Positions 32,406 through 41,069 of a stretch of 64,000 bases of DNA are shown here, piece by piece. Under the pieces are notes generated by a model. It was not told the origin of the DNA, ran no database searches, and was given only the letters and a program-made list of their open reading frames with translations. Position numbers and translations under genes: made by a program. Origin of the DNA: Inquilinus limosus (lineage in GTDB: Bacteria; Pseudomonadota; Alphaproteobacteria; DSM-16000; Inquilinaceae); NCBI RefSeq assembly GCF_002195995.1, contig NZ_NHON01000014.1:1-64000 (forward strand), in the 5' to 3' direction. Within the stretch, counting starts at the first letter, position 1; every line of letters starts with the position of its first letter.

Positions 32406-33848
32406 ATGACGGCATCGGACCGAGTCCCTGACCAGCCCCAGTTCGTGACGGAGCGGGATCCGCGGTTGCGCGTGATCATCCCGATGATCGTCGCCGTCGC
32501 CTTCCTGATGGAGCAGCTCGACTCCACCATCATCACCACCGCCATCCCCGACATGGCGGCCAGCCTGGACACCACGCCGCTGCGGCTGAACCTGGCGGTG
32601 ACCACCTATGTGCTGACGCTGGCCGTGTTCATCCCGGTCAGCGGCTGGTTCGCCGACCGGTTCGGCGCGCGCCGGATCTTCGCCCTGGCGCTCGGCATCT
32701 TCACCCTCGGCTCGGCGCTGTGCGGCATGGCCGACAGCTTCGCCATGCTGCTGGCGATGCGGGTGGTGCAGGGGCTGGGCGGCGCCATGATGACCCCGGT
32801 CGGCCGGCTGATCCTGCTGCGCAGCTTCCCGCGCGCCCAGCTGGTCACGGCCATGACCTACATGACCCTGCCGGCGATCCTGGGGCCGGTGATCGGGCCG
32901 CTGCTCGGCGGCGTGCTCACCACCTACACGTCCTGGCGCTGGATCTTCTACGTCAACGTGCCCTTCGGCTGCGCCGGCATCCTGGCGGCGTTGCACTATT
33001 TCGAGGATGTGAAGGGCGAGACGGTGACGCCCTTCGACTATCCGGGCTTCGTCATGGTCGGGGCCGGCGTCGCCCTGCTGCAATACGGGCTGGAGAATAT
33101 CGGCCGGCCGACCATCCCGGCGCCGGCGATCGCGGCGGTGCTGGCGGCGGCCACGCTGCTGCTGCTCGCCTTCGGCCGCTATGCCCGCCGGCGGGCGAAC
33201 CCGGCGGTCGACATGACACTGTTCCGGCTGCGCTCCTTCTGGGTCGGCACGCTGGCCGGCGGGCTGTGCCGGGTCGGGCTGAACGGCGTGCCCTTCCTGC
33301 TGCCGCTGATGCTGCAGGTCGGCTTCGGCTTCAGCCCGGTGGTGTCGGGGTCGCTGACCTTCGTCAGCAGCCTCGGCGCCCTCCTGATCCGGCCGGCGCT
33401 GTCGCCGATGCTGCTGCATCTCGGCTTCGACCGGGTGCTGATCATCAGCGCCGGCCTCGGCGCCGTCGCCATCGCCGGCTTCGCCCTGATGGGGCCGGAC
33501 ACGCCGCACTGGGTGCTGCTCGGCTACATCTTCCTGTTCGGCCTGCTGAGGTCGATGCAGTTCATGACCTCGAACACCTTGTCCTATGCCGACATGCCGG
33601 CGGAACGGCTCAGCCGCGCCACCAGCCTGGGCGGGGTGCTGCAGCAGCTCAGCGTCAGCTTCGGCGTCTCGGTGGCGGCGATGCTGCTCGGCCTGGTCAG
33701 CTTCGAGAGCCATGTGCTGGCGCCGGAGCGCTTCCACGAGGCGTTCCTGCTGCTGGCGGTGATCCCGCTGCTGTCGATCCCCGGCTTCCTCTATCTGAGG
33801 CCGGAGGACGGGGTGCAGGTCAGCAAGCACCAGCGCCGCCCGCGCTGA
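32406..33848 (+). CDS. DHA2-family MFS transporter (EmrB-like)
   Basis: A 480-residue drug:proton antiporter-type permease with about 14 hydrophobic segments. The DHA2 N-terminal signature is AFLMEQLDSTIITTAIPDMA, followed by GWFADRFGARRIF and the motif-C-like TLPAILGPVIGPLLGGVL. It is closely similar along its length to the minus-strand MFS gene at 45550-46989 in this same window. There is no adaptor (EmrA) neighbour. Substrate unknown. Confidence 0.9.
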   Translation: MTASDRVPDQPQFVTERDPRLRVIIPMIVAVAFLMEQLDSTIITTAIPDMAASLDTTPLRLNLAVTTYVLTLAVFIPVSGWFADRFGARRIFALALGIFTLGSALCGMADSFAMLLAMRVVQGLGGAMMTPVGRLILLRSFPRAQLVTAMTYMTLPAILGPVIGPLLGGVLTTYTSWRWIFYVNVPFGCAGILAALHYFEDVKGETVTPFDYPGFVMVGAGVALLQYGLENIGRPTIPAPAIAAVLAAATLLLLAFGRYARRRANPAVDMTLFRLRSFWVGTLAGGLCRVGLNGVPFLLPLMLQVGFGFSPVVSGSLTFVSSLGALLIRPALSPMLLHLGFDRVLIISAGLGAVAIAGFALMGPDTPHWVLLGYIFLFGLLRSMQFMTSNTLSYADMPAERLSRATSLGGVLQQLSVSFGVSVAAMLLGLVSFESHVLAPERFHEAFLLLAVIPLLSIPGFLYLRPEDGVQVSKHQRRPR

Positions 33849-33872
33849 TCGTCTCTCCCGGCCCGATCGGGC

Positions 33873-34361
33873 TCAGCCGGCGGCGTTCAGGAAGGTCGTC
33901 CACTCCTCCGCCCAGCGATCCTGCTGGGGCGCCGGCACGTCGGCGGGGAAGCAGAAGCGGATGTCGGACTGGCCGGCCATCGGCCGGCACGACCAGTCGC
34001 CGCCGACCTTGTCCCGGTCATGCGGCAGGGCCAGGCCGACGATGCGGCCTCCGGCGATGCCGACGAACAGGTCCGGCCAGCCCGACTCGTCATCCGCGCC
34101 GGCGCCCGGGGCGGACCAGTGGCACAGCTGGTCGAAGGACAGCACCGGGTTGCCCGGCGGGACGCAGCTGTTGTCGCCGCTGGCGAAGTTCTCGCGCAGC
34201 AGGGCCGCGCCATGGCCCGACGCCGTGGCGCGGTCGGCTGCAGACAGGCCGGTCAGGGCCTCGACCAGCCGGGCCTCGGTGCCGATCGGGGCGGCATGGG
34301 CGCCTCCGGCGCCGACGCACGCGGCGATCAGGAGCGGGGCGAGCCCGGTCAGCAGTCTCAT
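33873..34361 (-). CDS. Exported hypothetical protein
   Basis: A 162-residue protein I do not recognise. Residues 1-23 form a Sec signal peptide ending AHA (MRLLTGLAPLLIAACVGAGG). The mature part is 3 or 4 Cys-containing (DNSCVPP, QLCHWS, WSCRPM, RFCFPAD), suggesting two disulfides in the periplasm. It lies 40 bases downstream of hemA on the same strand, so it may be co-transcribed, but no haem-related motif is visible. Confidence 0.65.
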   Translation of the reverse strand: MRLLTGLAPLLIAACVGAGGAHAAPIGTEARLVEALTGLSAADRATASGHGAALLRENFASGDNSCVPPGNPVLSFDQLCHWSAPGAGADDESGWPDLFVGIAGGRIVGLALPHDRDKVGGDWSCRPMAGQSDIRFCFPADVPAPQQDRWAEEWTTFLNAAG

Positions 34362-34401
34362 CTCGAGGATCTTTCCGAAGGGCCGAGCGGCGGGGATGGA
34401 G

Positions 34402-35619
34402 TCACGCGGCCGCGGCGGCAGGGATGGCCAGCGTCGCCCAGACATCGCGCAGCGCCTCGACCAGCCGGGCCATCTGCAGGTCGTCATGCAGTGGCGTCGG
34501 GGTGATGCGCAGCCGCTCCGCCCCGCGCGGCACGGTCGGGAAGTTGATCGGCTGGACGTAGATCCGGTGCCGCTCCAGCAGCAGGTCGCTGGCCGCCTTG
34601 CACAGCCGGGCGTCGCCGACGAAGACCGGCACGATGTGGCTGACCGACGGCATCACCGGCAGGCCGGCGGCGCGGAGGAGGCGCTTCAGCGTCGCCGCCC
34701 GCTCCTGGTGCCGCTCGCGCTCGGCGCCGCTGGCCTTGAGGTGGCGGATCGCGGCCAGCGCCCCGGCCGCCACCACCGGCGGCAGCGAGGTGGTGAAGAT
34801 GAAGCCCGGCGCGTGGCTGCGCAGCGCGTCGACCAGCATGGCCGAGCCGGCGACATAGCCGCCCATGACGCCGAAGGCCTTGCCCAGCGTGCCCTCGATC
34901 ACGGTCAGCCGGCGGGTCAGCCCGTCGCGCTCGGCGATGCCGCCGCCGCGCGGGCCGTACATGCCGACGGCATGGACCTCGTCGAGATAGGTCATGGCGC
35001 CGTGCTTGTCGGCGACGTCGCAGATCTCGGCGATCGGCGCAATGTCGCCATCCATCGAATAGACGCTCTCGAACGCCACCAGCTTCGGCCGGGTCAGCGG
35101 GTATTCCGACATCAGCCGGTCCAGGTCGGCCGGGTCGTTGTGGCGGAAGATCCGCTTCTCGCAGCCGGAATGGCGGATGCCGGCGATCATCGAGGCGTGG
35201 TTCAGCGCGTCGGAGAAGATGACGCAGCCGGGGATCAGCTTCGCCAGGGTCGACAGCGCGGCGTCGTTGGAGACGAAGCCGGAGGTGAAGAGCAGCGCCG
35301 CGTCCTTGCCGTGCAGGTCGGCCAGTTCCTCCTCCAGCGCCCGGTGGTAGATGTGGGTGCCGGAGATGTTGCGGGTGCCGCCGGCGCCGGCGCCGCAGCG
35401 GTCCAGCGCCTCGTGCATCGCCGCCAGCACGGCCGGGTGCTGGCCCATGCCGAGATAGTCGTTGGAGCACCAGACGGTGACGTCCGGCGCGCCGTCCAGG
35501 CCGTGATGGGCGGCGCGCGGGAAGGCGCCGGCATGGCGTTCGAGCTCGGCGAAGATGCGGTAGCGGCCCTCGGCCTTCAGGGTGTCGATCGCCGTCCGGA
35601 ATATGGTCTCGTAGTCCAT
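34402..35619 (-). CDS. hemA: 5-aminolevulinate synthase
   Basis: A 405-residue PLP enzyme condensing glycine with succinyl-CoA, the first haem step of the C4 pathway used by alphaproteobacteria. Signatures are [18 protein letters not shown] near residue 47, [19 protein letters not shown] near 83, [18 protein letters not shown] near 212 and FTTSLPPV after the PLP Lys segment ([15 protein letters not shown]). The ATG at 35619 (MDYETIF) gives the usual length and N-terminus; the frame continues upstream without homology. Confidence 0.96.
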   Translation of the reverse strand: MDYETIFRTAIDTLKAEGRYRIFAELERHAGAFPRAAHHGLDGAPDVTVWCSNDYLGMGQHPAVLAAMHEALDRCGAGAGGTRNISGTHIYHRALEEELADLHGKDAALLFTSGFVSNDAALSTLAKLIPGCVIFSDALNHASMIAGIRHSGCEKRIFRHNDPADLDRLMSEYPLTRPKLVAFESVYSMDGDIAPIAEICDVADKHGAMTYLDEVHAVGMYGPRGGGIAERDGLTRRLTVIEGTLGKAFGVMGGYVAGSAMLVDALRSHAPGFIFTTSLPPVVAAGALAAIRHLKASGAERERHQERAATLKRLLRAAGLPVMPSVSHIVPVFVGDARLCKAASDLLLERHRIYVQPINFPTVPRGAERLRITPTPLHDDLQMARLVEALRDVWATLAIPAAAAA

Positions 35620-35838
35620 TCCACCGTCTCGCCGTGCCTCGGGCCGGGGCCCGGGCGGAAAGTGTAGCGCATCTGTTGCCGTCGCGTGAAATGGCACCAT
35701 AGTCGAACCAGGCCCGCAAGCGAGGCGTGCGGCGGGTTCGGCGGCGATCCGCCGCACGAGGCGAGAATTTCTCCGAACCCCTGTCGGGATGCGTCCGGCG
35801 CCGCCGTCCTAGGGACATCATCAACGCAGGAGGCCGCC

Positions 35839-36333
35839 TTGGCCCAGCTCACCCAGAAGATCTCGCCGTTCCTGTGGTTCCTCGACGGCAAGGCCGAGGA
35901 AGCGGCCGAGTTCTACGTCTCGGTCTTCGACAATTCGCGCATCACCTCCGTTCTGCGCAATGGCGAGGCCATGTCGGGGCCGAACGGCACCGCCCTGACC
36001 GTCGGCTTCCAGCTCGAGGGCCAGGACTTCACCGCGATCAATGGCGGCGGCGACTTCAAATTCTCCTGGGCCGTCTCCTTCGTCGTGCTGTGCGAGACCC
36101 AGGAGGAGGTCGACCGGTACTGGGCCCGCCTGGTCGAGGGCGGCGGCAAGCACAGCCAGTGCGGCTGGCTGCAGGACCGGTTCGGCCTGTCCTGGCAGAT
36201 CACGCCGAAGATCCTGCTGGAGCGGACCCACGATGCCGACCCGGCGAAGGCGGCCCGGGCGTTCCAGGCGATGCTGCAGATGACCAAGATCGACATCGCC
36301 GCGATCGAGCGCGCCTATCGCGGCGAGGCCTGA
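35839..36333 (+). CDS. VOC-superfamily PhnB/3-demethylubiquinone-methyltransferase-like protein
   Basis: A 164-residue glyoxalase-fold protein. The sequence KISPFLWFLDGKAEEAAEFY at the N-terminus, FTAINGGGDFKFSWAVSFVV in the middle and CGWLQDRFGLSWQITPKILL are hallmarks of the PhnB-like VOC group; despite the old methyltransferase name, function is unknown. The start is TTG at 35839, supported by AGGAGG five bases upstream. The stop abuts repeat D2. Confidence 0.85.
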   Translation: MAQLTQKISPFLWFLDGKAEEAAEFYVSVFDNSRITSVLRNGEAMSGPNGTALTVGFQLEGQDFTAINGGGDFKFSWAVSFVVLCETQEEVDRYWARLVEGGGKHSQCGWLQDRFGLSWQITPKILLERTHDADPAKAARAFQAMLQMTKIDIAAIERAYRGEA

Positions 36334-36476
36334 GAGACCGTTTGGAAACTCTACTCTGGCGGCCATCTGACGCGGTTTTCTGCGCTTCCGGTGCTCACGG
36401 ACCTCATGTCCGCTGCGCTCCGGTTCTCGAAAACCACGCCAGCTGACTCGCCAGAGCGAATTTCCAAACGGTCTCT
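36333..36476. repeat. Palindromic repeat, family D copy 2
   Basis: agagaccgtttggaaa (36333-36348) and its exact reverse complement (36461-36476) enclose the core shared with copy 1 (cttccggtgctcacg, gctccggttctcgaaa). Inner tctggcg/cgccaga arms give a second stem. Unlike copy 1 it lies just after, not inside, the upstream gene. Confidence 0.85.
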
Positions 36477-36637
36477 GACCGCCGCGCCCCGGCCGGATCG
36501 CTACGGGCGTAGCCATTCCGCGCTGGGGCAACCCGGCCCGGCCATGCGACGAAGAGTGTGCCCGGCGGGCTTTGCGCCCGCCGGCTTCGGCGTCATGATC
36601 CCCCCAAGGCGTGGGGACGCAGGACAGGTTGGGTTCG

Positions 36638-37261
36638 ATGACGGTGCAGGATGCGGCGGCGAGGGTTGCGTTGACCCCCCGCGGCCGGAAGAAGCGCGAG
36701 GCGATCCTCGACGCCGGGGTCAAGGTGTTCATGGCGGAGGGCTATGCCGCCAGCATGGATCGGGTGGCGGCCGAGGCCGGCGTCGCCAAGCAGACCCTGT
36801 ACAGCCATTTCGGCAGCAAGGAGGGCCTGTTTCACGCCCTCTTCGACCGCTACAAGCAGCAGTCGCTGGTCGGGCTGGACCCGGCGGGCGACCTGGCGGA
36901 CGAGCTCGTCACCCATGGCGAGCACATGCTGCGCCGGATCTTCGACCCCGAGATCCTCGGCGTGCAGCGGCTGATGATCGCCCAGGCCGCCGCCTTTCCG
37001 GAGCTGGCGCGGATCTTCTACGAGGCCGGCCCGGGCCGCGCCCGGCTGAAGCTGGTGGAATTCCTGCGGGCCAGGATCGAGGCCGGGGCGCTGGACCCGG
37101 TCGATCCCGTGGCGGCGGCGGACGACCTGATGGCGCTGCTGCAGGGCAGCCGGCGGCAGCGCATCCTGTTCGGGGTCGAGGCGGCGCCGGACCCGGCCGA
37201 GCTGCGCGGCATCGCCGAGCGCGCCGTGACAGTCTTTTTACGCGCCTATACAACACGTTAA
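36638..37261 (+). CDS. TetR/AcrR-family transcriptional regulator
   Basis: A 207-residue repressor-type protein. The N-terminal TetR helix-turn-helix reads ILDAGVKVFMAEGYAASMDR, then VAAEAGVAKQTLYSHFGSKE (about residues 23-63); the all-helical ligand domain follows. A GTG start at 36611 would add nine residues; ATG 36638 is preferred since it precedes the domain. The region from 36477 to 36637 has no gene. It is followed after 77 bases by a hypothetical gene on the same strand; its target is not evident. Confidence 0.88.
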   Translation: MTVQDAAARVALTPRGRKKREAILDAGVKVFMAEGYAASMDRVAAEAGVAKQTLYSHFGSKEGLFHALFDRYKQQSLVGLDPAGDLADELVTHGEHMLRRIFDPEILGVQRLMIAQAAAFPELARIFYEAGPGRARLKLVEFLRARIEAGALDPVDPVAAADDLMALLQGSRRQRILFGVEAAPDPAELRGIAERAVTVFLRAYTTR

Positions 37262-37338
37262 GGTCTTGTTTCGCACCCTTGTTTCGCCGCAATTCGATCT
37301 TACCTCCGAGGGCGAAGGGGCACCGACGGAGGAAGCAG

Positions 37339-37905
37339 ATGGCGAAGTTCCGCTATTGGGGCGTGTCGGTTCTGCTCAGCCTGGGCCAGGCCGACCTTGC
37401 CGTGGCCACCGAGCGCCCGCCCTATGGCGAGGCCCTGGCCGCCTATCTCGGCTCGGCCCGCGCGGCCAATGACGATCAGGGCCCGCTCTATCTCTACCGC
37501 CCGGACAGCTTCAGCCGGGTCACCTTCATCGGCCATGTCACGCCGGATGCAGTGCCGTCCTGGCGCGGCGTCGCCCTCGACGGCGTCTGGCAGCCGGCGG
37601 TGTCGGCGGACGACCTCGCCCCGCTGCTGCTGCCCGACACCGGCTGGGCCGCGGCGGATGCGGCGACGCGCGAGGCGATCGCGGTGCGTTGGGTCGAGGA
37701 GATCGTGCTGGCCGGCGAGGCGCTGAAGAGCGGCGCCGACCTGGTGCCGCCGGCGCCGGAGGGCGCGATCGTTCCCGCCGCCGCCCGCACCCTGGCCGAC
37801 GGCTCGATCGAGGTCAGCGGCTGGGTCTCGCATCTCAGCATCGCGGGGGAGGTCGCCGACCCCTTCACCGTCCGCCTGGCGCCGGACGGGACGGTCTTGG
37901 CCTGA
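37339..37905 (+). CDS. Hypothetical protein
   Basis: A 188-residue protein of unknown family. A GGAGG site about seven bases upstream supports the ATG. A mildly hydrophobic N-terminus (residues 5-23, YWGVSVLLSLGQADLAVATE) could be a weak signal peptide. The rest is soluble, acidic and without cysteines, with a central ITFIGHV-like beta stretch (RVTFIGHVTPDAVPSWRGVA) and C-terminal ADGSIEVSGWVSHL. It follows the TetR gene; control by it is only a guess. Confidence 0.6.
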   Translation: MAKFRYWGVSVLLSLGQADLAVATERPPYGEALAAYLGSARAANDDQGPLYLYRPDSFSRVTFIGHVTPDAVPSWRGVALDGVWQPAVSADDLAPLLLPDTGWAAADAATREAIAVRWVEEIVLAGEALKSGADLVPPAPEGAIVPAAARTLADGSIEVSGWVSHLSIAGEVADPFTVRLAPDGTVLA

Positions 37906-37910
37906 GGCTC

Positions 37911-37997
37911 CGTCATTGCGAGGAGGCGAAGCCGACGAAGCAATCCATCGTCCCGCAAGGGCTGCTGCATGGATTGCTTCGCTGCGCTCGCAATGAC
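37911..37997. repeat. Palindromic repeat, family A copy 3
   Basis: cgtcattgcgaggaggcgaa to gcgctcgcaatgac, with a shorter and different centre (caatccatcg / gcatggattgc). It lies 6 bases after the stop of the hypothetical gene and lacks the ggaattc right flank of copies 1, 2 and 4. Confidence 0.85.
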
Positions 37998-38020
37998 AAT
38001 GGGAGCTGTTCGGGAAGGGG

Positions 38021-39226
38021 CTACCCCTCCACCCCCAGCTCCTTGCCCACCAGCGTGACCCAGTAGGTCGAGCCGAGCGCCAGGATCGCGTCGTTGAAGT
38101 CGTAATGCGGCGTGTGGACGTAGTGGTAGCTGCCGTCCGGGTTGACGCCGTTGCCGATCATGATGAAGGCGCCGGGCCGCTGCTCCAGCATGAAGGAGAA
38201 ATCCTCGGCCCCGGTGATCGGCGGGATGCTGGTCGCGACCTTGTCGGTGCCGACGATGCTGGCGGCGACGCCGGCGGCGATGTCGGTCTGCTCCGGATGG
38301 TTGACCAGCGGCGGGTAGCGGCGCTGGTAGTCGACCCGGGCGGTGCAGCCATAGGTCGCCGCCAGCCCCTCGGCGGTCTCGCGCAGCCGGCGTTCGATCG
38401 TGTCGCGCACCTGGGGCGAATAGCTGCGCGCGGTGCCGCTGACCACCACCTCGGGCGGGATGATGTTGGGCGACCCGGCCGAACCGCCGGAGATGTGGCC
38501 GACGCTGATCACCGCCGGCTCGACCGACGGGATGTTGCGGCCGACGATGGCCTGCGCCGCCAGGATGAAATGCGCCAGCACCACCGTCGGGTCGGTCGCC
38601 AGATGCGGGGCCGAACCGCCATGGCCGCCGGTGCCGCCGAAGGTGACGGTCCAGGTGTCGGCCGCGGCCAGCATCGGGCCCGGGCGGATGCCGAATTCGC
38701 CGACCGCGCGGCCCGGATTGTTGTGCATGCCGTAGACGGCGTCGGCCGGGAAGCGGTCGAACAGCCCTTCCTCGACCATCAGCCGGCCGCCGCCTTGGCC
38801 CTCCTCGGCCGGCTGGAAGATGAAATGCACCGTGCCGGCGAAGTCCCGGTTTTCCGACAGGTAGCGCGCCGCTCCCAGCAGCATGGCGGTGTGGCCGTCA
38901 TGGCCGCAGGCATGCATCTTGCCGGGCACGGTCGAGGCATGGGGCAGGCCGGTCTTCTCCTCGATGAACAGCGCGTCCATGTCGGCGCGCAGCGCCACCG
39001 CCCGGTTGCCCGGCCGGGTGCCCTTCAGCGTGCCGACCACGCCGGTCTTGGCGATGCCCTCATGGGTCTCGATGCCCAGGCCGCGCAGCGTCTTCGCCAC
39101 CAGGGCGGCGGTGCGCACCTCCTCGAACCCGGTCTCGGGATGGGCGTGGATGTCGCGGCGGATGGCGATCAGCTCGTCCTCATAGGATCTGATCTCGGCC
39201 AGGATGTCTTTAGGCTCGGCGGTCAC
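38021..39226 (-). CDS. M20-family amidohydrolase (hippurate hydrolase-like)
   Basis: A 401-residue metallo-amidohydrolase of the M20D group, which cleaves N-acyl amino acids. Metal site motifs are KMHACGHDGHTAML (about residue 105) and FQPAEEGQGGGRLM (about 141), plus VYGMHNNPG and the C-terminal GAEDFSFML. The GTG at 39226 is chosen because GGGGGAG lies five bases upstream and the length then fits; an ATG at 39268 would add 14 residues. A paralogue lies at 41070-42242. Divergent from the kinase gene at 39400. Confidence 0.9.
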   Translation of the reverse strand: MTAEPKDILAEIRSYEDELIAIRRDIHAHPETGFEEVRTAALVAKTLRGLGIETHEGIAKTGVVGTLKGTRPGNRAVALRADMDALFIEEKTGLPHASTVPGKMHACGHDGHTAMLLGAARYLSENRDFAGTVHFIFQPAEEGQGGGRLMVEEGLFDRFPADAVYGMHNNPGRAVGEFGIRPGPMLAAADTWTVTFGGTGGHGGSAPHLATDPTVVLAHFILAAQAIVGRNIPSVEPAVISVGHISGGSAGSPNIIPPEVVVSGTARSYSPQVRDTIERRLRETAEGLAATYGCTARVDYQRRYPPLVNHPEQTDIAAGVAASIVGTDKVATSIPPITGAEDFSFMLEQRPGAFIMIGNGVNPDGSYHYVHTPHYDFNDAILALGSTYWVTLVGKELGVEG

Positions 39227-39399
39227 GATCGCTCCCCCTGATTGCGGCTGTTGGCTCAGGTAGGACATTTGCAGGTTTTCCGTCCTGCGCCCAGAGGGGA
39301 CCGGGCGGATCTCGCGCGGACCCGGTTGCGTTCCGGCCCGCGCCGCGCCAGGATCGCGCCCTTCGTCGGGGAGGCCCGCTTTAACCAAAGGATGGCCGC

Positions 39400-40323
39400 G
39401 TGATCCTGGATTTCGGGTCGATCAACATGGACCTGGTGATGGCCGTCACGGCGCTGCCGCGGCCGGGCGAGACCGTGCTGTGCGACGGCTATGTCACCAA
39501 GCCGGGCGGCAAGGGGTCGAACCAGGCGGTGGCGGCGGCGCGGGCCGGGGCCAGGGTGGCGATGGCCGGCGCGGTCGGCGATGACGGCTTCGGCCAGGTG
39601 ATGCGCGCGACCCTGGCGAAGGAGGGCATCGACACCGCCCTCTTGGCCACCAGCGACCGGCCGACCGGCGTTGCCTATATCTGCGTCGACGCCAAGGCCG
39701 AGAACTTCATCGCCGTCGGCAGCGGCGCCAATCTCGGCGTCCGGGCCGACCAGGTGGCGGACGACCGGCTGACCCCCGAAACGCTCCTGATCCTGCAGAT
39801 GGAGCTGCCGCCGGAGCAGAACTGGGCGCTGCTCAAGCGCGCCCGGGCCCGCGGCTGCCGCGCCATCCTCAACGTCGCCCCGGCGGCGGCGGTGCCGGAG
39901 GCGGCGCTGCGCGACCTCGACCTCCTGGTGGTGAACGAGCATGAGGCGCTGGCCATCGCCGGCGGGCTCGGCCTCGATACCTCCAGCCCCCAGGCCGCGG
40001 CCCGGGCGCTCAGCGGCCGCATGGCCCTGACCTGCGTCGTCACCCTGGGCGGCGAGGGCGCGATCGCGGTCGGGCCGGATGCCGATTTCGCCGTGCCGGC
40101 GCTGCCGATCCAGCCGGTCGACACCACCGGCGCCGGCGACACCTTCACCGGCGTGCTGGCGGCCGGGCTCGATGCCGGGTTGCCGCTCGACCAGGCGCTG
40201 CGCCGCGCCTCGACCGGCGCCGCTTTGGCCTGTCTGGCGCTGGGCGCGCAGGAGAGCATGCCGACAGCCGTCGCGATCGACGCCGCCCTGCCGCGCCTGG
40301 GGCCGACGACGCCGATCGGTTAG
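39400..40323 (+). CDS. Ribokinase-like PfkB-family sugar kinase
   Basis: A 307-residue kinase. The two PfkB signatures are present: GGKGSNQAVAAARAGARVAM at about residues 35-54 and the catalytic DTTGAGDTFTGVLAAG near 240, whose Asp is the base. The sequence FGSINMDLVMAVTALPRPGE at the start matches ribokinases (RbsK), which phosphorylate ribose at O5. GTG start with AAGGA eight bases upstream. No ribose transporter is next to it, so the exact sugar is not certain. Confidence 0.88.
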   Translation: MILDFGSINMDLVMAVTALPRPGETVLCDGYVTKPGGKGSNQAVAAARAGARVAMAGAVGDDGFGQVMRATLAKEGIDTALLATSDRPTGVAYICVDAKAENFIAVGSGANLGVRADQVADDRLTPETLLILQMELPPEQNWALLKRARARGCRAILNVAPAAAVPEAALRDLDLLVVNEHEALAIAGGLGLDTSSPQAAARALSGRMALTCVVTLGGEGAIAVGPDADFAVPALPIQPVDTTGAGDTFTGVLAAGLDAGLPLDQALRRASTGAALACLALGAQESMPTAVAIDAALPRLGPTTPIG

Positions 40324-40411
40324 GCGGACAGCTCCGGGTCACATCCGCCGGAGGAGCCGAGCCGATTGCCTCTCCCGCTTGCGGGTGCCTTTCATGATGT
40401 CCACCCCTTGC

Positions 40412-40499
40412 CGTCATTGCGAGGAGGCGAAGCCGACGAAGCAATCCAGGGGCCGGTTCACCCTGGCCCCTGGATTGCTTCGCTGCGCTCGCAATGGCG
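40412..40499. repeat. Palindromic repeat, family A copy 4
   Basis: cgtcattgcgaggaggcgaa to gctgcgctcgcaatggcg; the last arm has one base changed from the usual aatgacg. Right flank ggaattccgaaaag agrees with copies 1 and 2. Lies between the kinase and clpS genes, which converge. Confidence 0.88.
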
Positions 40500-40564
40500 G
40501 TGTTTGGAATTCCGAAAAGCTCTCGCTTGCAGAAGAGGCCAAGCGAAGACGCTACGGCGAAGGC

Positions 40565-40873
40565 CTAAGCCTCTTCCGGCTCGGTCGTGAACAGCAGCGG
40601 ATAGCCCTTCTGGCGGGCGGCGTCGGTGGCCCGGGTCGCCTTGGTCTCGGCGACCTCCTTGGGATAGACGGCGACGACGCAGACGCCGCGCTGATGCGCG
40701 GTCATCATCACCCGGTGGGCCTGCTCCTCGCTCATCCGGAACTCGCCCTTCAGCACCGTCACGACGAATTCGCGCGGCGTGTAGTCGTCGTTCAGCAGGA
40801 TGACCTTGTGCAGCCGCGGCCGCTGGGTCTTCGGCTTGATGTCGACACGGGGCTTGGTCGTGAAGTCGCTCAT
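40565..40873 (-). CDS. clpS: ATP-dependent Clp protease adaptor ClpS
   Basis: A 102-residue adaptor that delivers N-degron substrates to ClpAP. The core VILLNDDYTPREFVV and the following HRVMMTAHQRG (about residues 53-63) form the N-end recognition pocket and ClpA contact region. The N-terminal 20 residues are flexible and basic. clpA is not adjacent, unlike in many genomes, so this could be the orphan copy of two ClpS proteins found in some alphaproteobacteria. Confidence 0.95.
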   Translation of the reverse strand: MSDFTTKPRVDIKPKTQRPRLHKVILLNDDYTPREFVVTVLKGEFRMSEEQAHRVMMTAHQRGVCVVAVYPKEVAETKATRATDAARQKGYPLLFTTEPEEA

Positions 40874-41069
40874 CGGCTGCTCCTGGCTGGCGCCGGCGGC
40901 GGAAAATCGGCCGCAGCTTCTCACGCCCGGCCCCGTCCGTCCATCGCCGCGGGCAGCGGCCCGATGCCGCGTGGGAACCGCCCCGCAACCGCTCTGGGTT
41001 GCCCCGGCGGCGCGGAGGGACCAGTATTGATCTTTCGCCATCCCAGCCAGCGCAAGACGAGACCGACCG

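Noticed and set aside
33851-33872. cccgatcggg palindrome between the MFS and exported hypothetical genes
   Set aside because: The arms meet without a loop, so it cannot form a stable hairpin; too short for an operator claim.
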